From contig JAGTTD010000018.1 of assembly GCA_018398585.1 (NCBI GenBank), positions 9,555,501-9,619,500 on the forward strand: DNA of 64,000 nucleotides, written 5' to 3'. Made by a program: the position numbers and the translations under genes. The stretch's first letter is position 1; the number at the start of each line of letters is the position of its first letter. The DNA comes from Simmondsia chinensis (lineage: Eukaryota > Streptophyta > Magnoliopsida > Caryophyllales > Simmondsiaceae). Of this stretch, positions 1 through 10,569 are shown in pieces. The notes under the pieces were generated by a model. It did not search any database, had not been told where the DNA came from, and saw nothing but the letters and a program-made list of their open reading frames with translations.

Positions 1-1029
1 TAAGAACAATATAATAGAGAAGGAGGAACAATTCAAAACTCTTTCGCAGATTCTACTAGAATTGGAATAAGTACGAGCTGGAATATGGTTGCTATGAGTC
101 AGAGTAATGCAGAGCCAGTACAACAAGTTGTTTGTGATGGATTGATAGGAAATTTTGTTGCCAAGCTTCCTGCGTTAGAGAAGAAACCAGAGAAATTGAG
201 CTAGTTATGATTGATCAAGCAATTGTCAATTGATCAAAGACAAGTTCAACTTCATTTGTGAATGCATTGGGAGCAAAACAATTTGAATTGGGAGCACTAC
301 AATCTGAAATTGGTGCAATTCCATCAGAAATTGAAGGATCACAGCCCGAGGGACAAGTTGAGGAATCAAATTTCTTTGCTGCACTCAAATCAGGAATACA
401 AGTTGAGCTCCTAAGTGTGAGGAAATTGAGGCTAAAGTTCACATTGCAGCAGAATGTTGAGCTTAGTCTGATAATTCACCTTAACCGTGAGAGGTGTTAC
501 TCAAGCAAGAAATTAATAGAGAAGGAAAGGCCAATTTTGGTGTATGCAAGAAGTGCACCAGATTTCTTACAACTTGAAGAAAATGAAGAGGGTCTTGAAA
601 GGTTATATGAGAGCAAGTAGTTGGGAATGAAGCAGCCTAAAGTGTTATTGATGTCTATTGATAGGTTTGGAGCATTCTCTTGGATCCAAAGAATTATCAA
701 GAGGGCAAGGAAAGGATACAACTCTCGTAGCCATGAGATAAGATCGACAACGAATCAGAAAAATATCATTGCCCAACTACCAAAGTCAGCTAAGGAATAT
801 GCTGCTATCTCTGGTGCGAATGCTACTGTTGGTGCCATTGCTAGAGCTAATGCCGAAGAAAATCAATTTGAGCAATTTGGGCTTCAGATGTAAGAAATGC
901 TTACAGTGCTGCAGCGTTCTCTGGCTGAGAAATTAGATCAGAAATTAAATTAGCATTTCCAACAATGGCAACTACGGATCAATGGCCTGTAAGAACAACT
1001 CAATAGACAACATTTACTTGTGGGAATTG

Positions 1030-1320
1030 GATTCTTTTCAGACGTTAGTCAACATGTTTGACCTCTAGAGCCTGTGTAATCTCCAGTGTTTGAGGAGTTG
1101 ATGCAAAAGAATTCCGTGGAAGAGTATGTGGTGCGATTTGAGGAATGGAGGACAAGATGGTTGTCTATATAACAGGGAATAAGTGAGGAGTATTTGGTGT
1201 CTCGTTTTGTGGATGGCCTTGTTCCTCAACTCAAACATATAGTGAAGGCCATTAATCCAAGCATTTTGGTTACGGCATACGCTAAAGCTAGGTTGTTTGA
1301 GTCCACGAGTCTTCCTTAAT
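1030..1320 (+). pseudogene. gag: Ty3/gypsy gag (capsid) remnant
   Basis: The plus-strand translation around 1090-1310 reads like the retrotransposon gag core. It has a VEEYVVRFEEWRTR-like helix, then GISEEYLVSRFVDGL, then a run ending LVTAYAKARLFE. Retrotrans_gag proteins of plant Ty3/gypsy elements show the same order: an 'F..L...', then 'ISEEYFVSSFISGL', then 'A...AR.QE'. One in-frame stop falls between the first two blocks (near 1170) and no start codon is preserved. Gag packages the element RNA into virus-like particles, but this copy cannot make a full protein. The call rests on pattern recognition in about 75 residues. Confidence 0.6.
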
Positions 1321-3191
1321 TGGAAGAAAGACAAGTGGAAATTGATCAAGTACTAAGGGAAGCATCTCACTTTCCAAAATCAGCACCAATATTGAGTATG
1401 GAGGCAGTAAGACACTCTGTTAAGTGCATTCAAGAGTTAGATGTAAGGCTATTTAAAGTAGTAAGGATGTTGAGCAGTAAGAAGTTTAGATTGAAGTCCA
1501 CAACAAGCTTAAGTGAAAAGGACCAACTCAGCTCATTCAAGAGGACTAAGGTGAGGAGAATGCGTGCAATGTGGGTTGATCCGGTGTTCTTCTAGCAGTG
1601 CATTTAAATGTGAGGCCTCTGGAATAGTTATTGTTACTTCTCTCAATGTAAAGTGGTAAATTTCCATGCGAACCAAGCGTATAAAACAAGTTTGGTGGTA
1701 TGTAGGAACAAATGTTGGCCTAAGTCCAATTGAAAAGGGGGCTCAACTTTATCAGTAGCTTCTGGAATGGGCCATACTGATGACTAATTGGCAACTGCTT
1801 CCAGACTCAGAGCTTTCACAGCTTGTGGGAATACCGAAAAGTGTTCTTGTGCAAGTAAAGGAAGTTGGAATGAGTACAATGATTGAGGTAGGTTTGGGCG
1901 AGCAGAGTATTGATAAGAACACAAATGTGAGGTAGCCTAAATGGAAGTTTAATTAGCTTCTCAAGTCCGGATTAGAGGGAACACTAAAGACTCGATCGGT
2001 TTTATCACACACTCTAGTTATTGTCTTGGTAGTTGCAACAGGTTGGAAGTTAACTGTAGTAAATACAACAACAATTTAGCATGAAGCTTAAGTCTTGTTA
2101 ATGAACATGCTTAAGGAAGTAGTTCCATTGAGTAATGCAATAAGAAAGTCACAAGTTCAAATAGAAAACCAGCTCCTTAAGTGGCTGCAAGTGAAGTCTC
2201 CGATGCGGGATATGGCTCAAGAAGAACATTGGGAAGCATCAACATTACAAGAAAAAGGTTATATAGGACATCATTCTAAGAGGCTGTGGAGATTGGGGCA
2301 AGTTGGGGAAAGGAAGTATGCTGCAATTCTCACACAAGGAAATCTAGAAGCTTGAGTTCTTAATGTTGGTAGCAAGGTTGAAGACCAACTTGATTTTGAG
2401 GACACATATGCTTGTGCCAAGAAAATTGAGATGCTTTTGAAACCCAAGGTCAGATCTGGTTTGCAGGTAACAGTTTTCAGGGAAGCTAATGTTAGTTCAT
2501 TACTTAGTTCATTAAAAGTAATGGAAGTAGCATTTATAGATGCTAAATGGACAAGAGAATGTGCAAGCTTGATTCCCAAAAGCCTTTTCCAAAGTAGGAC
2601 AAGAGCTAAGTTTTGCAAGGTTAACAACAGAAGAGCACTTGGGTTCTGCAAAGGAATGATTAGACAATTGAAATTCAGATTGAGGGCTGAGGTTCTTGGG
2701 TTACTACTGCTGCAATCTTGGCCATCAGTGCACCTTTGCTGCAAGATATTGATGTGTGGTTGTACTAGTTGCAACAAGAGGCTCATGAGTGTGGTTATTG
2801 GTGTTAAAGTTTGGCTGATCTGGTATGAAATTAGCAGAGATGTAAATTCTTTAAATTAGATGCAAGTATACTAGGTAGAAGTTGGGAACATGGGATATGA
2901 GATAGCTATGTGTGTGGGCATTAGAAGAGGTCAATCCAAGTGGGTGAATCTTAGGAGTTCTTCATGCTTAACCTAGTGGAAAATAGCAAATTTCCTGGTT
3001 TGGTGAGGGTTTGTTCAAGCTGCATCATCAACTCCAATGCTCAAGTAACTCAACTTCCATTGTATATAGCTCAGGTGTATAGCAATAAGAGCACTATGAA
3101 ACAACAACTCACCTTTGGCCACGCTCCTCGATAACAACAGGGACTTGAAGTGTCAATGCTCTGCTTAGATTTTTGGGGAAAAGAATCTTTT

Positions 3192-3205
3192 AAAGGGGGG
3201 AGTAG
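3192..3205 (+). promoter_or_regulatory. Polypurine tract before 3' LTR
   Basis: A purine run (aaaggggggag followed by tag) lies directly before TGTCATGATTC. LTR retroelements prime plus-strand DNA synthesis from such a tract, and it marks the internal/3' LTR boundary. This is inferred from position and composition. Confidence 0.6.
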
Positions 3206-3244
3206 TGTCATGATTCTACAAAATGGGGCTTATGGAATTAAGTA

Positions 3245-3258
3245 CCAATAATTTATAA
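3245..3258. repeat. Target-site duplication, left copy (RTE LINE 1)
   Basis: The 14-base sequence ccaataatttataa is repeated exactly at 7524-7537. It brackets the LINE and defines the insertion point inside the gypsy 3' LTR. Confidence 0.85.
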
Positions 3259-3307
3259 CAACAACAACAAACCCAGTGCCTCCAAGGGCTCCCGCATAAG
3301 CAGGGTC

Positions 3308-3328
3308 GGGGGGGGGGGGGGGGGGGGG
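3308..3328 (+). repeat. (G)21 homopolymer in LINE 1 3' UTR
   Basis: An uninterrupted run of 21 G lies in the tail region. The homologous place in the related sequences at 26186-26193 and 48665-48671 has only short G/C runs, so this run has expanded (or was mis-assembled). Confidence 0.9.
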
Positions 3329-3466
3329 TAGGTGTACGCAGCCTTCCCCCTTCAGGGGCTACCCTGAAGGGAGGTTGTTTCTGAGGACCCCCAGCCTAGA
3401 AAGCTGGTCCACAGCAATCAGCCAAAGTCCTGGCAACATGAGAAGCAATAAATGCATGAGTATGGC

Positions 3467-3467
3467 A

Positions 3468-3493
<26 letters not shown>
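3467..3493 (+). repeat. (A)27 homopolymer followed by GA/GAATGA-rich repeats
   Basis: A 27-base A run is followed by gatagag/gaatga-type purine repeats to about 3600, within the 3' UTR of LINE 1. Open frames read through here on the minus strand (poly-F, poly-SL) are low-complexity artefacts. Confidence 0.85.
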
Positions 3494-3498
<5 letters not shown>

Positions 3499-3684
3499 TA
3501 GATAGAGGATAGAGATAGAGGTATAAGAGATAAAGAAAGAGAATGAGAATGAGAATGAGATAGGAATAGATAATGTAGAGACAAAGATAAGGGTAAAGAT
3601 AAGTAGGCAAGCAGCAAGTAACAGCTCATGAAATCCTGAGCACAGCCTACGTGCGCCAAGAGGACCTGGCACTAGTAAGCTGGA

Positions 3685-6589
3685 CTACCCTACTCCAACC
3701 GGGCCATCTAATACCCCTATGCTAGCCCTCCATTGGGCCCTATCTAAGGCCATCTCCCCCCGAAGGTTTAGGTGGGTGAGGTCTTGTCGGATCGTCTCAA
3801 GCCATGTCTTCTTTGGCCCGCCTCTGCCTCTTCTACCTAATGTAGTAAGAGGCTGTTCACATCTCCTGACTAGAGCGTTGTCCGGTCTCCTTCTAACATG
3901 TCCGAACCACCTCAGACGTTGCTCCCTTAATTTATCTTCAATGGGGGCTACGCCCAATTTGTCTCTTATGATGTCGTTTCTGATCCTATCCTTCCTTGTG
4001 TGTCCGCACATCCACCTTAGCATTCGCATCTCTGCCACCTTCATCTTCTGTGTGTGCTGTTGTTTCATCGCCCTGCACTCCGCCCCATATGCCATGGCTG
4101 GCCTCACAACCGTCTTATAGTATCTTTCCTTTAGCTTCAAGGGGAACTTTCTATCACAAAGTACCGTGGAGGCCATCCTCCACTTATGCCATCCTGCTTT
4201 GATCCTGTAGCTGACATCCTCATCCACTTCACCGTTGTGCCGTATCATGGACCCCAAGTACCTGAATCTCTCCTTTTTCGATATGGCCTCAGGTCGAATC
4301 TTGACTTCTTCCCAGTTAGGCGTGGTAGAGGGATCGAACTTCAGTTCCATGTGCTGGGTCTTGGCTCTACTTAGTCGTAAACCCTTCGACTCTAGAACTC
4401 CTCTCCACAGTTCCAGCTTCTCATTTATCTCTTCCCGCGACTCCCCCACCAGTACTATGTCATCTGCAAAAAGCATGCACCAAGGTACACATCCCTGGAT
4501 GTGCCTAGTGAGCTCATCCATAACCAGAATGAACAAATAGGGGCTCAAAGCAGACCCTTGGTGAACCCCTACTATTATCGGGAAAGCATTTGTCTCCCCA
4601 TCCACTGTACGCACCATAGTTTGTGCCTCTTCATACATGTCTCTAATGGCTCGGATGTATGGTACGGGGATGCCTTTCCTGTCCAAAACTCTCCAAAGGA
4701 CCTCCCTTGGCACTCTATCATATGCCTTCTCTAAATCAATGAAAAACATATGAAGGTCCTTTTGTCTCTCCCTATATTGCTCTATCGTCCGCCTTAGGAT
4801 ATGGATGGCTTCTATTGTTGATCTCCCGGGCATAAATCCGAACTAGTTCTCGGACGCCTCTGTCTGTTGCCTTAACCTCCTTTCTATGACCCGTTCCCGC
4901 AACTTCAGACTGTGGCACATTAGTTTGATACCCCGATAGTTGGTACAACTCTAAATGTCGCCTTTGTTCATATATATCGGAATCAATATGCTCTTTCTCC
5001 ATTCCTCAGAAATGTTGTCCCCCAGAGGATTTGGTTAAATAGTTTAGTCAGCCAACTGACGCCCTTTTGTCCAAGGCATTTCCATACTTCTATGGGTATG
5101 CTATCTAGGCCAACTGCTTTACCCCTTTCCATAGATCTCAGGGCTTCCTTGACTTCATCGGGGCTAATTTGCCTACAGTCACAGCGATTTTGATGCACCT
5201 CAGATGTTTGAAGATCACCTAAGGATATCTCTGTCCCTCCTTGTTCGTTGAACAGCTCTTGGAAGTACATTTTCCACGTAACCTTAATTAGATGCCTGTC
5301 CATGAATACCTGTCCATCTTCCCCTCTTATGCATTGTACTCTATCCAAGTCTCTAGTCTTCCTTTCTCTAACTTTGGCGATTCTATATAAGTCCCTGGCA
5401 CCCTCCTTGGTCTCCATCCTTTTTTCGAAGTTCTCATAAGCTCTTGATACCGTTGTCGCTTATCCTCATCCCTGCTATGGTCCCACTCTTTGAAACAAAA
5501 TCGTTTCGCCTTAATCTTCTCTTGGACCTCGTCACCCCACCACCAGGATTCTCTGTTGCTTGGTACCCTTCCCTTTGACGTGACGAGAACTTCTCGTGCC
5601 AGTCCTCTCATCTTTTGGGCCAGATGGTTCCACATCTGGTTTGTATCTCCCTCAAAGTCCTCCCTGAACTCGGCCTCCACTCTTTCCTTGTATACCTTAT
5701 ACTTCTCCCCCTTCAGCTCCCTCCAACGGGTGTACGTATGCGTAGGTTTGCAGATTCTTTTGGCCCTCTTCTTGGCCTTTATATCCACCCACAGTACCCT
5801 ATGTTGTGTAGACAGGTCTTCACCTGAGGTAGCCTTGCAATCCCTGCAGTCTCTTTGTAACCTTTTCCTTAATAGTATATGGTTAATCTGTGTTCTTGTC
5901 CCACCGCTTTGATACGTGATGATGTGTTGCTCGCGCTTTCTGAAGAAGGTGTTGGCCACCGTTAGGTCGTAAGTAATCGCGAAGTCTAATAGGGCTTTGC
6001 CCTCTGCATTCCTGGTTCCAAAACTGAATCCTCCGTGGTGAGGAGCGTAACCGTCCTCCGTCGCTCCAACGTGCCCATTGAAATTCCCGCCAATCATTAC
6101 TTGTTCGGTTAGGGGTATGCCTTGCATCATTGTGTCTAAGTCCTCCCAGAATGTTGCCTTCTCATGCTCGGACAGTTCGGTTTGAGGTGCGTAGGCACTG
6201 ATTACGTTCAATACTTCTCCATCTAGGACCATCTTGATACTTATGATCCTATCACCAGCTCTTGATACTCCGACTACTTTATCCTTGAGGCTGCTATCCA
6301 CAATGATTCCAACTCCATTCCTGCCTCTGACCTTGCCAGCATACCAGAGCTTATGCCTTAGCACCTCCCTGGCTTTCGCGCCAACCCATTTAGTCTCTTG
6401 CAGACAAAGGATGTTGATGTTTCTCTTCATCATCATTTGGGCCACCTCAAAACTCTTCTTCGTTAGTATCCCGACATTTAGTGATCCTAACCTCAAGTTC
6501 CCTGTCCCCTTTTGCCTCGCCCTCCCCCTCCCCAACCCCTTTGAAGATGGCCTCAATGTCTGAGTTCCATAACTGGTCGCGCTCATCAA
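3685..6589 (-). pseudogene. RTE LINE 1 ORF: APE endonuclease plus reverse transcriptase, frameshifted
   Basis: The frame starts at the ATG ending at 6589. Residues ~30-250 form an APE-like endonuclease with LNVGILTKKSFEV, LCLQETKWVGAKA, VISAYAPQTEL, GGNFNGHVG and TRTQINHILLRKR. The reverse transcriptase follows: [12 protein letters not shown], [40 protein letters not shown] and the catalytic [11 protein letters not shown]-terminal [14 protein letters not shown] block is typical of plant RTE ORFs. The endonuclease nicks target DNA and the RT copies LINE RNA onto it (target-primed reverse transcription). The frame shifts near 5330-5415, 4985-5000 and 4775-4830, so at least three lesions break the ORF. 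Two endonuclease aspartates read as asparagine (codons at 6083-6085 and 5882-5884). RT FADD is intact. Confidence 0.9.
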
Positions 6590-6894
6590 CTAGCTGTACC
6601 TAACGCGGGTAAGTGAACAACATAGACAAGAAGCTGAATATAGCATATACACCCAAGATTACCACCCACAGTCAACAATATCACACAATTCAAAATAATG
6701 AAATGAGACAGAAACAAGTACACCAAGTGAAAATACTCAACAATGGTAAATCAAAACACTACCTTGCTGTAATAAAGGATAGATCAAACTTGGGGCTGGT
6801 GCGTTGTCGGTACTCTGACCCTGCTAATACTTACCTGGGCCCCCTCTTGCTTGCCGGCTGCGGGCAGACTTTGGATTGTTGGCGGTGGTGATGT

Positions 6895-6924
6895 GGGGGG
6901 GGGGGGGGGGGGGGGGGGGGGGGG
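6895..6924 (+). repeat. (G)30 homopolymer in LINE 1 5' UTR
   Basis: Thirty G in a row (C on the LINE sense strand) lie in a G/T-rich 600-bp block (6850-7450). The same region of LINE 2 has a 25-base G run at 52319-52343, so the C-rich 5' UTR is a family feature. Confidence 0.9.
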
Positions 6925-7452
6925 CGGGTGAGGTGTGATGTGTGTGTGAATGTGTGTGATGGTGGTGATGGGGCGTCGTGGGTGCGGTGGTGGTGGTGCC
7001 GATGTCGGTGTGGGTGTCTAGTCGGGGGGGGAGGGGGGTGACGGGTAGGTGAGGCGAGGTGGTGATGAGGTGCGAGGTCGATGAGGAGAAGTGGTGGGTG
7101 TTTGGGCCAGGCGAGGTCTGGGTTGGGGTGAGGCGAGGTCTGGGTTGGGGTGGGTGAGGCGAGGTGGTGGTGGGGTGCTAGGTCAGAGGGCCGAGGTGGT
7201 GGGTGTTTGGGTGGGGCGAGGTGATGGTGGGGTTCGATGTCGGGGTGGTGTAGATGGTGGTGGTGGGGTTCGGAGGCAAGTGGTGTGTGGGTGGGTGTGG
7301 TGAGGTGCGACGCTTGCCCGACGGTGGGTCTTCGCCATCTAGGTGGCATCGCTGGCGGTGGAGGTGAGTCGGCGAGGTTGCCGACGGTGGGGTGGTGTCA
7401 GCGAAAGAAGGGGTGGGCGGTCAGTGAACGTTTGAAAAACGCAGAGAATCAG

Positions 7453-7453
7453 C

Positions 7454-7490
<37 letters not shown>
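7453..7490 (+). repeat. (AG)n microsatellite at LINE 1 5' end
   Basis: About 18 AG units. On the LINE sense strand this is a CT run at or near the 5' end. LINE 2 has a shorter GA run at the equivalent place (53131-53150). Confidence 0.85.
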
Positions 7491-7495
<5 letters not shown>

Positions 7496-7524
7496 AATGT
7501 TAGTTGAAGGTCAAGAATGGCGGC
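7490..7524. repeat. 35-bp filler at LINE 1 5' junction, copy of 7610-7644
   Basis: Positions 7490-7524 match 7610-7644 base for base (gagtcaaatgtta...aatggcggc). The downstream copy belongs to the host LTR. The upstream copy lies between the LINE 5' end and the right target duplication. See findings. Confidence 0.85.
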
Positions 7525-7537
7525 CAATAATTTATAA
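7524..7537. repeat. Target-site duplication, right copy (RTE LINE 1)
   Basis: Exact copy of 3245-3258. It shares its first base with the 35-bp filler. Confidence 0.85.
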
Positions 7538-7913
7538 GCTTGTAAATAACTAGTATAATTCCTTAGTCCTAGCTTAATTAGCTTTGTTAGCCTCTTGTAT
7601 AAGTCAAGTGAGTCAAATGTTAGTTGAAGGTCAAGAATGGCGGCTAGGATGGTTAATGTCGGTTAGCATTAGGTGTCTATGTGCATTGTATCTAGTTAGC
7701 CGTCTTTAGCTTTAATATAGTATAAGTATTAGATGCATCTCTTGTAAACATTCATGGAATGATAATTGGTATCTTTTCTTTCTCTTAACTCTAATTCTCT
7801 CTGCTTCTCTTCTCTATTTTCTTTATTACTCATCTATTTCACTTCTTTCTCATCCTATACTCTCTTTTCCTTAGGTTATGATTCAAGTTGGATCTTGAAT
7901 CCTAATATAACCA

Positions 7914-9100
7914 TAAACAAAAGCAAAGGAAAACAAACAACATTGAAAACTTGAATAAACCTAGAAAAATGTCAATCAGGACGATACAATGCGACATATG
8001 TGGTTCAGACTCAGCCTACATTCTCGAGCCTCAGTTTACGGAGGAATCAATCCACTATCAGTATTTTAGGTTGGGGAGTCTGACCACACTACATCACCAT
8101 GTTCTTCAGTCAGAGTATAGGTCGTCTTTGAAAGATCAAAAAATGGAGACCAAAGCTGAACCGAAACTGAACCAAAATGAGCTATGAGTTCAATCGTCTT
8201 GTGATTTCTACATCTGGTATTGTCTTGAATTTTTTTTTTTCGTTTCCTATGCTTTCTTTTATGAAAGAAATGAAAGAGAAGGAAAACTTAGTAGATTTGT
8301 ATAGAAATGAGATTTCCAGATCGTTTTTTTTTTTTTTTTTTGGGAAATTTTCACATTTAGAATTTTGAGTGGTTTAAATGCATTGAAGTATGATTGGTTT
8401 TCCATTTCTATGAATGACGTTCAGTGGGCCTTTTTTTTTTTTGAAAATACTAGAGTGTTAAATTTAAGTTGTTATTTTTGCATCACTGCAGATGATATTA
8501 TTGTCAAGGGTAGAATAATAAAAGCTCATAGAAAGTTGGAAGAAAAATCGGATAATACGAATAATCACTATCAAGGAGAATGATGTTTTACATTCAGAAC
8601 TTAGGGCAGTTTGGATGATGTTGTACCTTTGTCCTGGAATGAAGACTTATTTGCCTCCTATTTCGTTTTCAATGGATGGTATGGTGTTTAGGATAAGGAT
8701 GTTTGTAGTAAGATGGTTCAATATTAACCTATCCTTGGTTGAGAAACATTGTCGATCTTAGAAAGTTTAAGAGAATTCAGTTTTCTCTTGGAATTGTAGA
8801 AGTGTCCAATTGACTAGGTTCTTCTAGAAGTCCTTTGTTGTCCCTAGTTGGTTTCGATTAGTCTCGCAGGTCAAGTCCTTTTTGCGTTTTGGCAATAGAA
8901 ATTGCGTCTATGGCTCTTTTGTCTCCTACATTATAGTAGTGGATAGGTTTAAGTGTCCACTATTTGGACGCTTGGTTAGATGTCCTTGGTAGCTTTTGTA
9001 TCTCATTGTTTTAAACGTTTTCTGAATTCTAGTTTATGGAATGGATGCTTATCATTTAGACTAATGGTTTATCTTTGAGTGACACAGCTGCAGGTACACC
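7914..9100. other. Unassigned sequence between LTR elements
   Basis: This is AT-rich with several T runs (8228-8240, 8323-8341, 8432-8443). A 78-codon plus-strand frame at 7951-8187 contains CDICGSD and no family I can name. The last codons before the Athila array (about 9060-9100) and the bases after it (22762 onward) can be read in one frame across the insertion. That hints at a disrupted transcribed sequence, but the run is too short to call a gene. Confidence 0.3.
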
Positions 9101-10569
9101 TGATGTGTTTTTTTACGTCTATCAAAATTTAATATAAAACCCTATCTATTAAACACACCTAAATTGAAGTGTAGAGCGAGAGGGTATCGAACCACGGGGA
9201 TTAAGAGTGCGTGAATTTATTCTATGACTTAAATTGATTTGAATAAAATTGAGAGGTTTTTGTATTAATCAACCTAAGGCAATTAAACTAAAGTAATCTA
9301 CTTCTAATCGAAAAAGTGTATTAAATTGGAACCTAGGGTTTCGAATCCATAGTTAGCCAATTACTTTTGCGTTAACTTTTAAATTGGGATTATTGATTAT
9401 TACACGGGTAGTGGTTTAGGCTACAAGCTTCAACCTACTAAGGTAATGTTGTTAGTATTGCTTATTGACCCTATCTAACTAAAGCATAAGGAAAATAGGC
9501 TCCACCTAACGTATTGTTAATTATCACGTATTGACTCTATCTAATTAAAGCATAGGGAAGATAGGCTTTAATTAACAATTCGATTAATACTATTGCTTGA
9601 TTAATTAATCCTAAGGCTACAAGCGCAAAGAATTAATTTATAAATATCCATATCAACAATTAAAGGTTACAAACTCAATAATCATATCAATTGAATAAAC
9701 AATAAAAACATAATACTTCAAAGTATTTATCTCAACCAAGCAATTCATGTAAACAATCAAATTAACCCAAATTAAAAGTAAACAAAAGTAAAGGCCAAGA
9801 TTTCATCTAACCCCAGAGAGCAAGTTAGTTCTCCATCAAGGATGATCTGGTGAAGAAGAAGTTGAACAAACTCATGTTGATCTCCACACTAATTTCACTC
9901 TCGTTCCAATTTAACGAAAAATTAAAATAAAGAAAATAAAGAAAAAGGAAAAGAAAGAACAGGAGGAGGGAGAGAGAAAACGGTGGGCGAGAGAGCTGAG
10001 ATCCTCCAGCCAGCGACCCCCCCTTTTCCTTTTAAATCGAGACTAACCCTAAGTTGGCGCCATTGGGCCGTGCTGGTGCGGGTCGGGCTGGTGGTGGGCC
10101 GAGCTGGGTCGTGGTTGCTGATCTGTGGGTTTGGGCTGGAGGTCTGGGGTCGGGGTCTGTTGGGCTATGCCGGAACTGTTGGTGGTGGGCCGGACTGTTG
10201 GGTGGCGTGTTGCTTTGGGTCGAGCTGGGCCGGAGTCTGGGCCGGTGGTGTCGTGGGCTGGCGTGGCTGGTGGTTGATGGGCTAGGGGTTCGGGTACTGT
10301 AGCAACAGGGGTGCGACTGGTTGAAGATGATGAATACTGTAGGTGCGGGTTGGGCTTATATGTTCTTGTCCTGAATCTCGATTGACTTGATTTAATTGTT
10401 TACGCATAGAATTTGTCTCATTTGTACCAACATTTGACAATTTCTGGAACTTTAATTTCAAACCTGCTAAATATAAAAATTGCTAAAATGAGTGTAAAAT
10501 TATAATTAAATAGGTGCAACGTAATTAAAATATTAATTAAAAGATGTATAAATATGAGACGCATCAACA
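9101..10569 (-). repeat. Athila LTR 1 (3' LTR of copy A)
   Basis: 1469 bp. It matches the other two LTRs along its whole length with scattered substitutions. A GC-rich block (10030-10290, rich in gggccg and ggtggtgg) sits in otherwise AT-rich sequence. The sense-strand start TGTTGATGCGTC abuts a GGGGG tract at 10570-10574, the end of the polypurine tract. Confidence 0.88.

Larger units (their letters stand above)
1..3205 (+). mobile_element. Decayed Ty3/gypsy-like internal region
   Basis: This stretch ends in a purine tract followed by an LTR-like start at 3206 and contains a gag-like remnant near 1030-1320. It therefore reads as the 3' part of an old LTR retrotransposon in plus orientation. 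Stops and frameshifts are frequent. I could not find a recognisable RT YxDD, RNase H or integrase motif between the gag trace and the LTR, so pol is either deleted or too decayed to read. The 5' LTR would lie left of the window. The first 1 kb and 1.6-3.1 kb hold only short open frames with no family I recognise. Confidence 0.5.
3259..7489 (-). mobile_element. RTE-type LINE 1 (non-LTR retrotransposon)
   Basis: This is a 4.2-kb minus-strand non-LTR element with the RTE layout: one ORF with an N-terminal APE-type endonuclease followed by a reverse transcriptase, and a 3' end made of TTG repeats (caacaacaacaac on the plus strand, from 3259). The 5' UTR (6590-7489) is extremely C-rich on the sense strand and starts with a CT run. 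A 21-base G run (3308-3328), a 27-base A run (3467-3493) and a 30-base G run (6895-6924) have expanded inside it. The 14-bp target duplication is perfect, so the insertion is fairly recent, yet the ORF is already broken. A second, older copy lies at 48609-53201. Confidence 0.88.
3206..7913 (+). mobile_element. 3' LTR of the gypsy element, split by an RTE LINE
   Basis: The LTR starts with TGTCATG right after the purine tract and resumes at about 7538 after the LINE. The resumed part has LTR-like regulatory sequence: a TATA-like TTTAATATAGTATAAG near 7710-7725, then a pyrimidine-rich leader with repeated tctc/cttt (7775-7875). The right end near 7913 (ataacca) is a guess, because the partner LTR is outside the window. 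The layout resembles the 523-bp solo LTR at 52389-52911: a TATA region, then a 'tgaatg..aattgatatctttt'-like stretch, then a CT-rich run. The two are probably related families. Confidence 0.5.

Noticed and set aside
3359..3672. Three overlapping minus-strand frames rich in F/L/S
   Set aside because: They cross a 27-base A run and purine repeats in the LINE 3' UTR; composition artefact.
3719..4734. Plus-strand frames opposite the LINE 1 RT
   Set aside because: Antisense shadows of the RTE ORF. The same applies to 5490-6563 and 50284-51307.
6831..7503. 172-codon minus frame rich in P/H/T and plus-strand G/W/V frames
   Set aside because: Low-complexity G/T-rich LINE 5' UTR read in several frames; no domain.
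9983..10302. Trp/Gly-rich plus frames recurring at 16164-16403 and 22267-22494
   Set aside because: They fall in the GC-rich block of the three Athila LTRs, antisense to the element; the recurrence is due to LTR homology.
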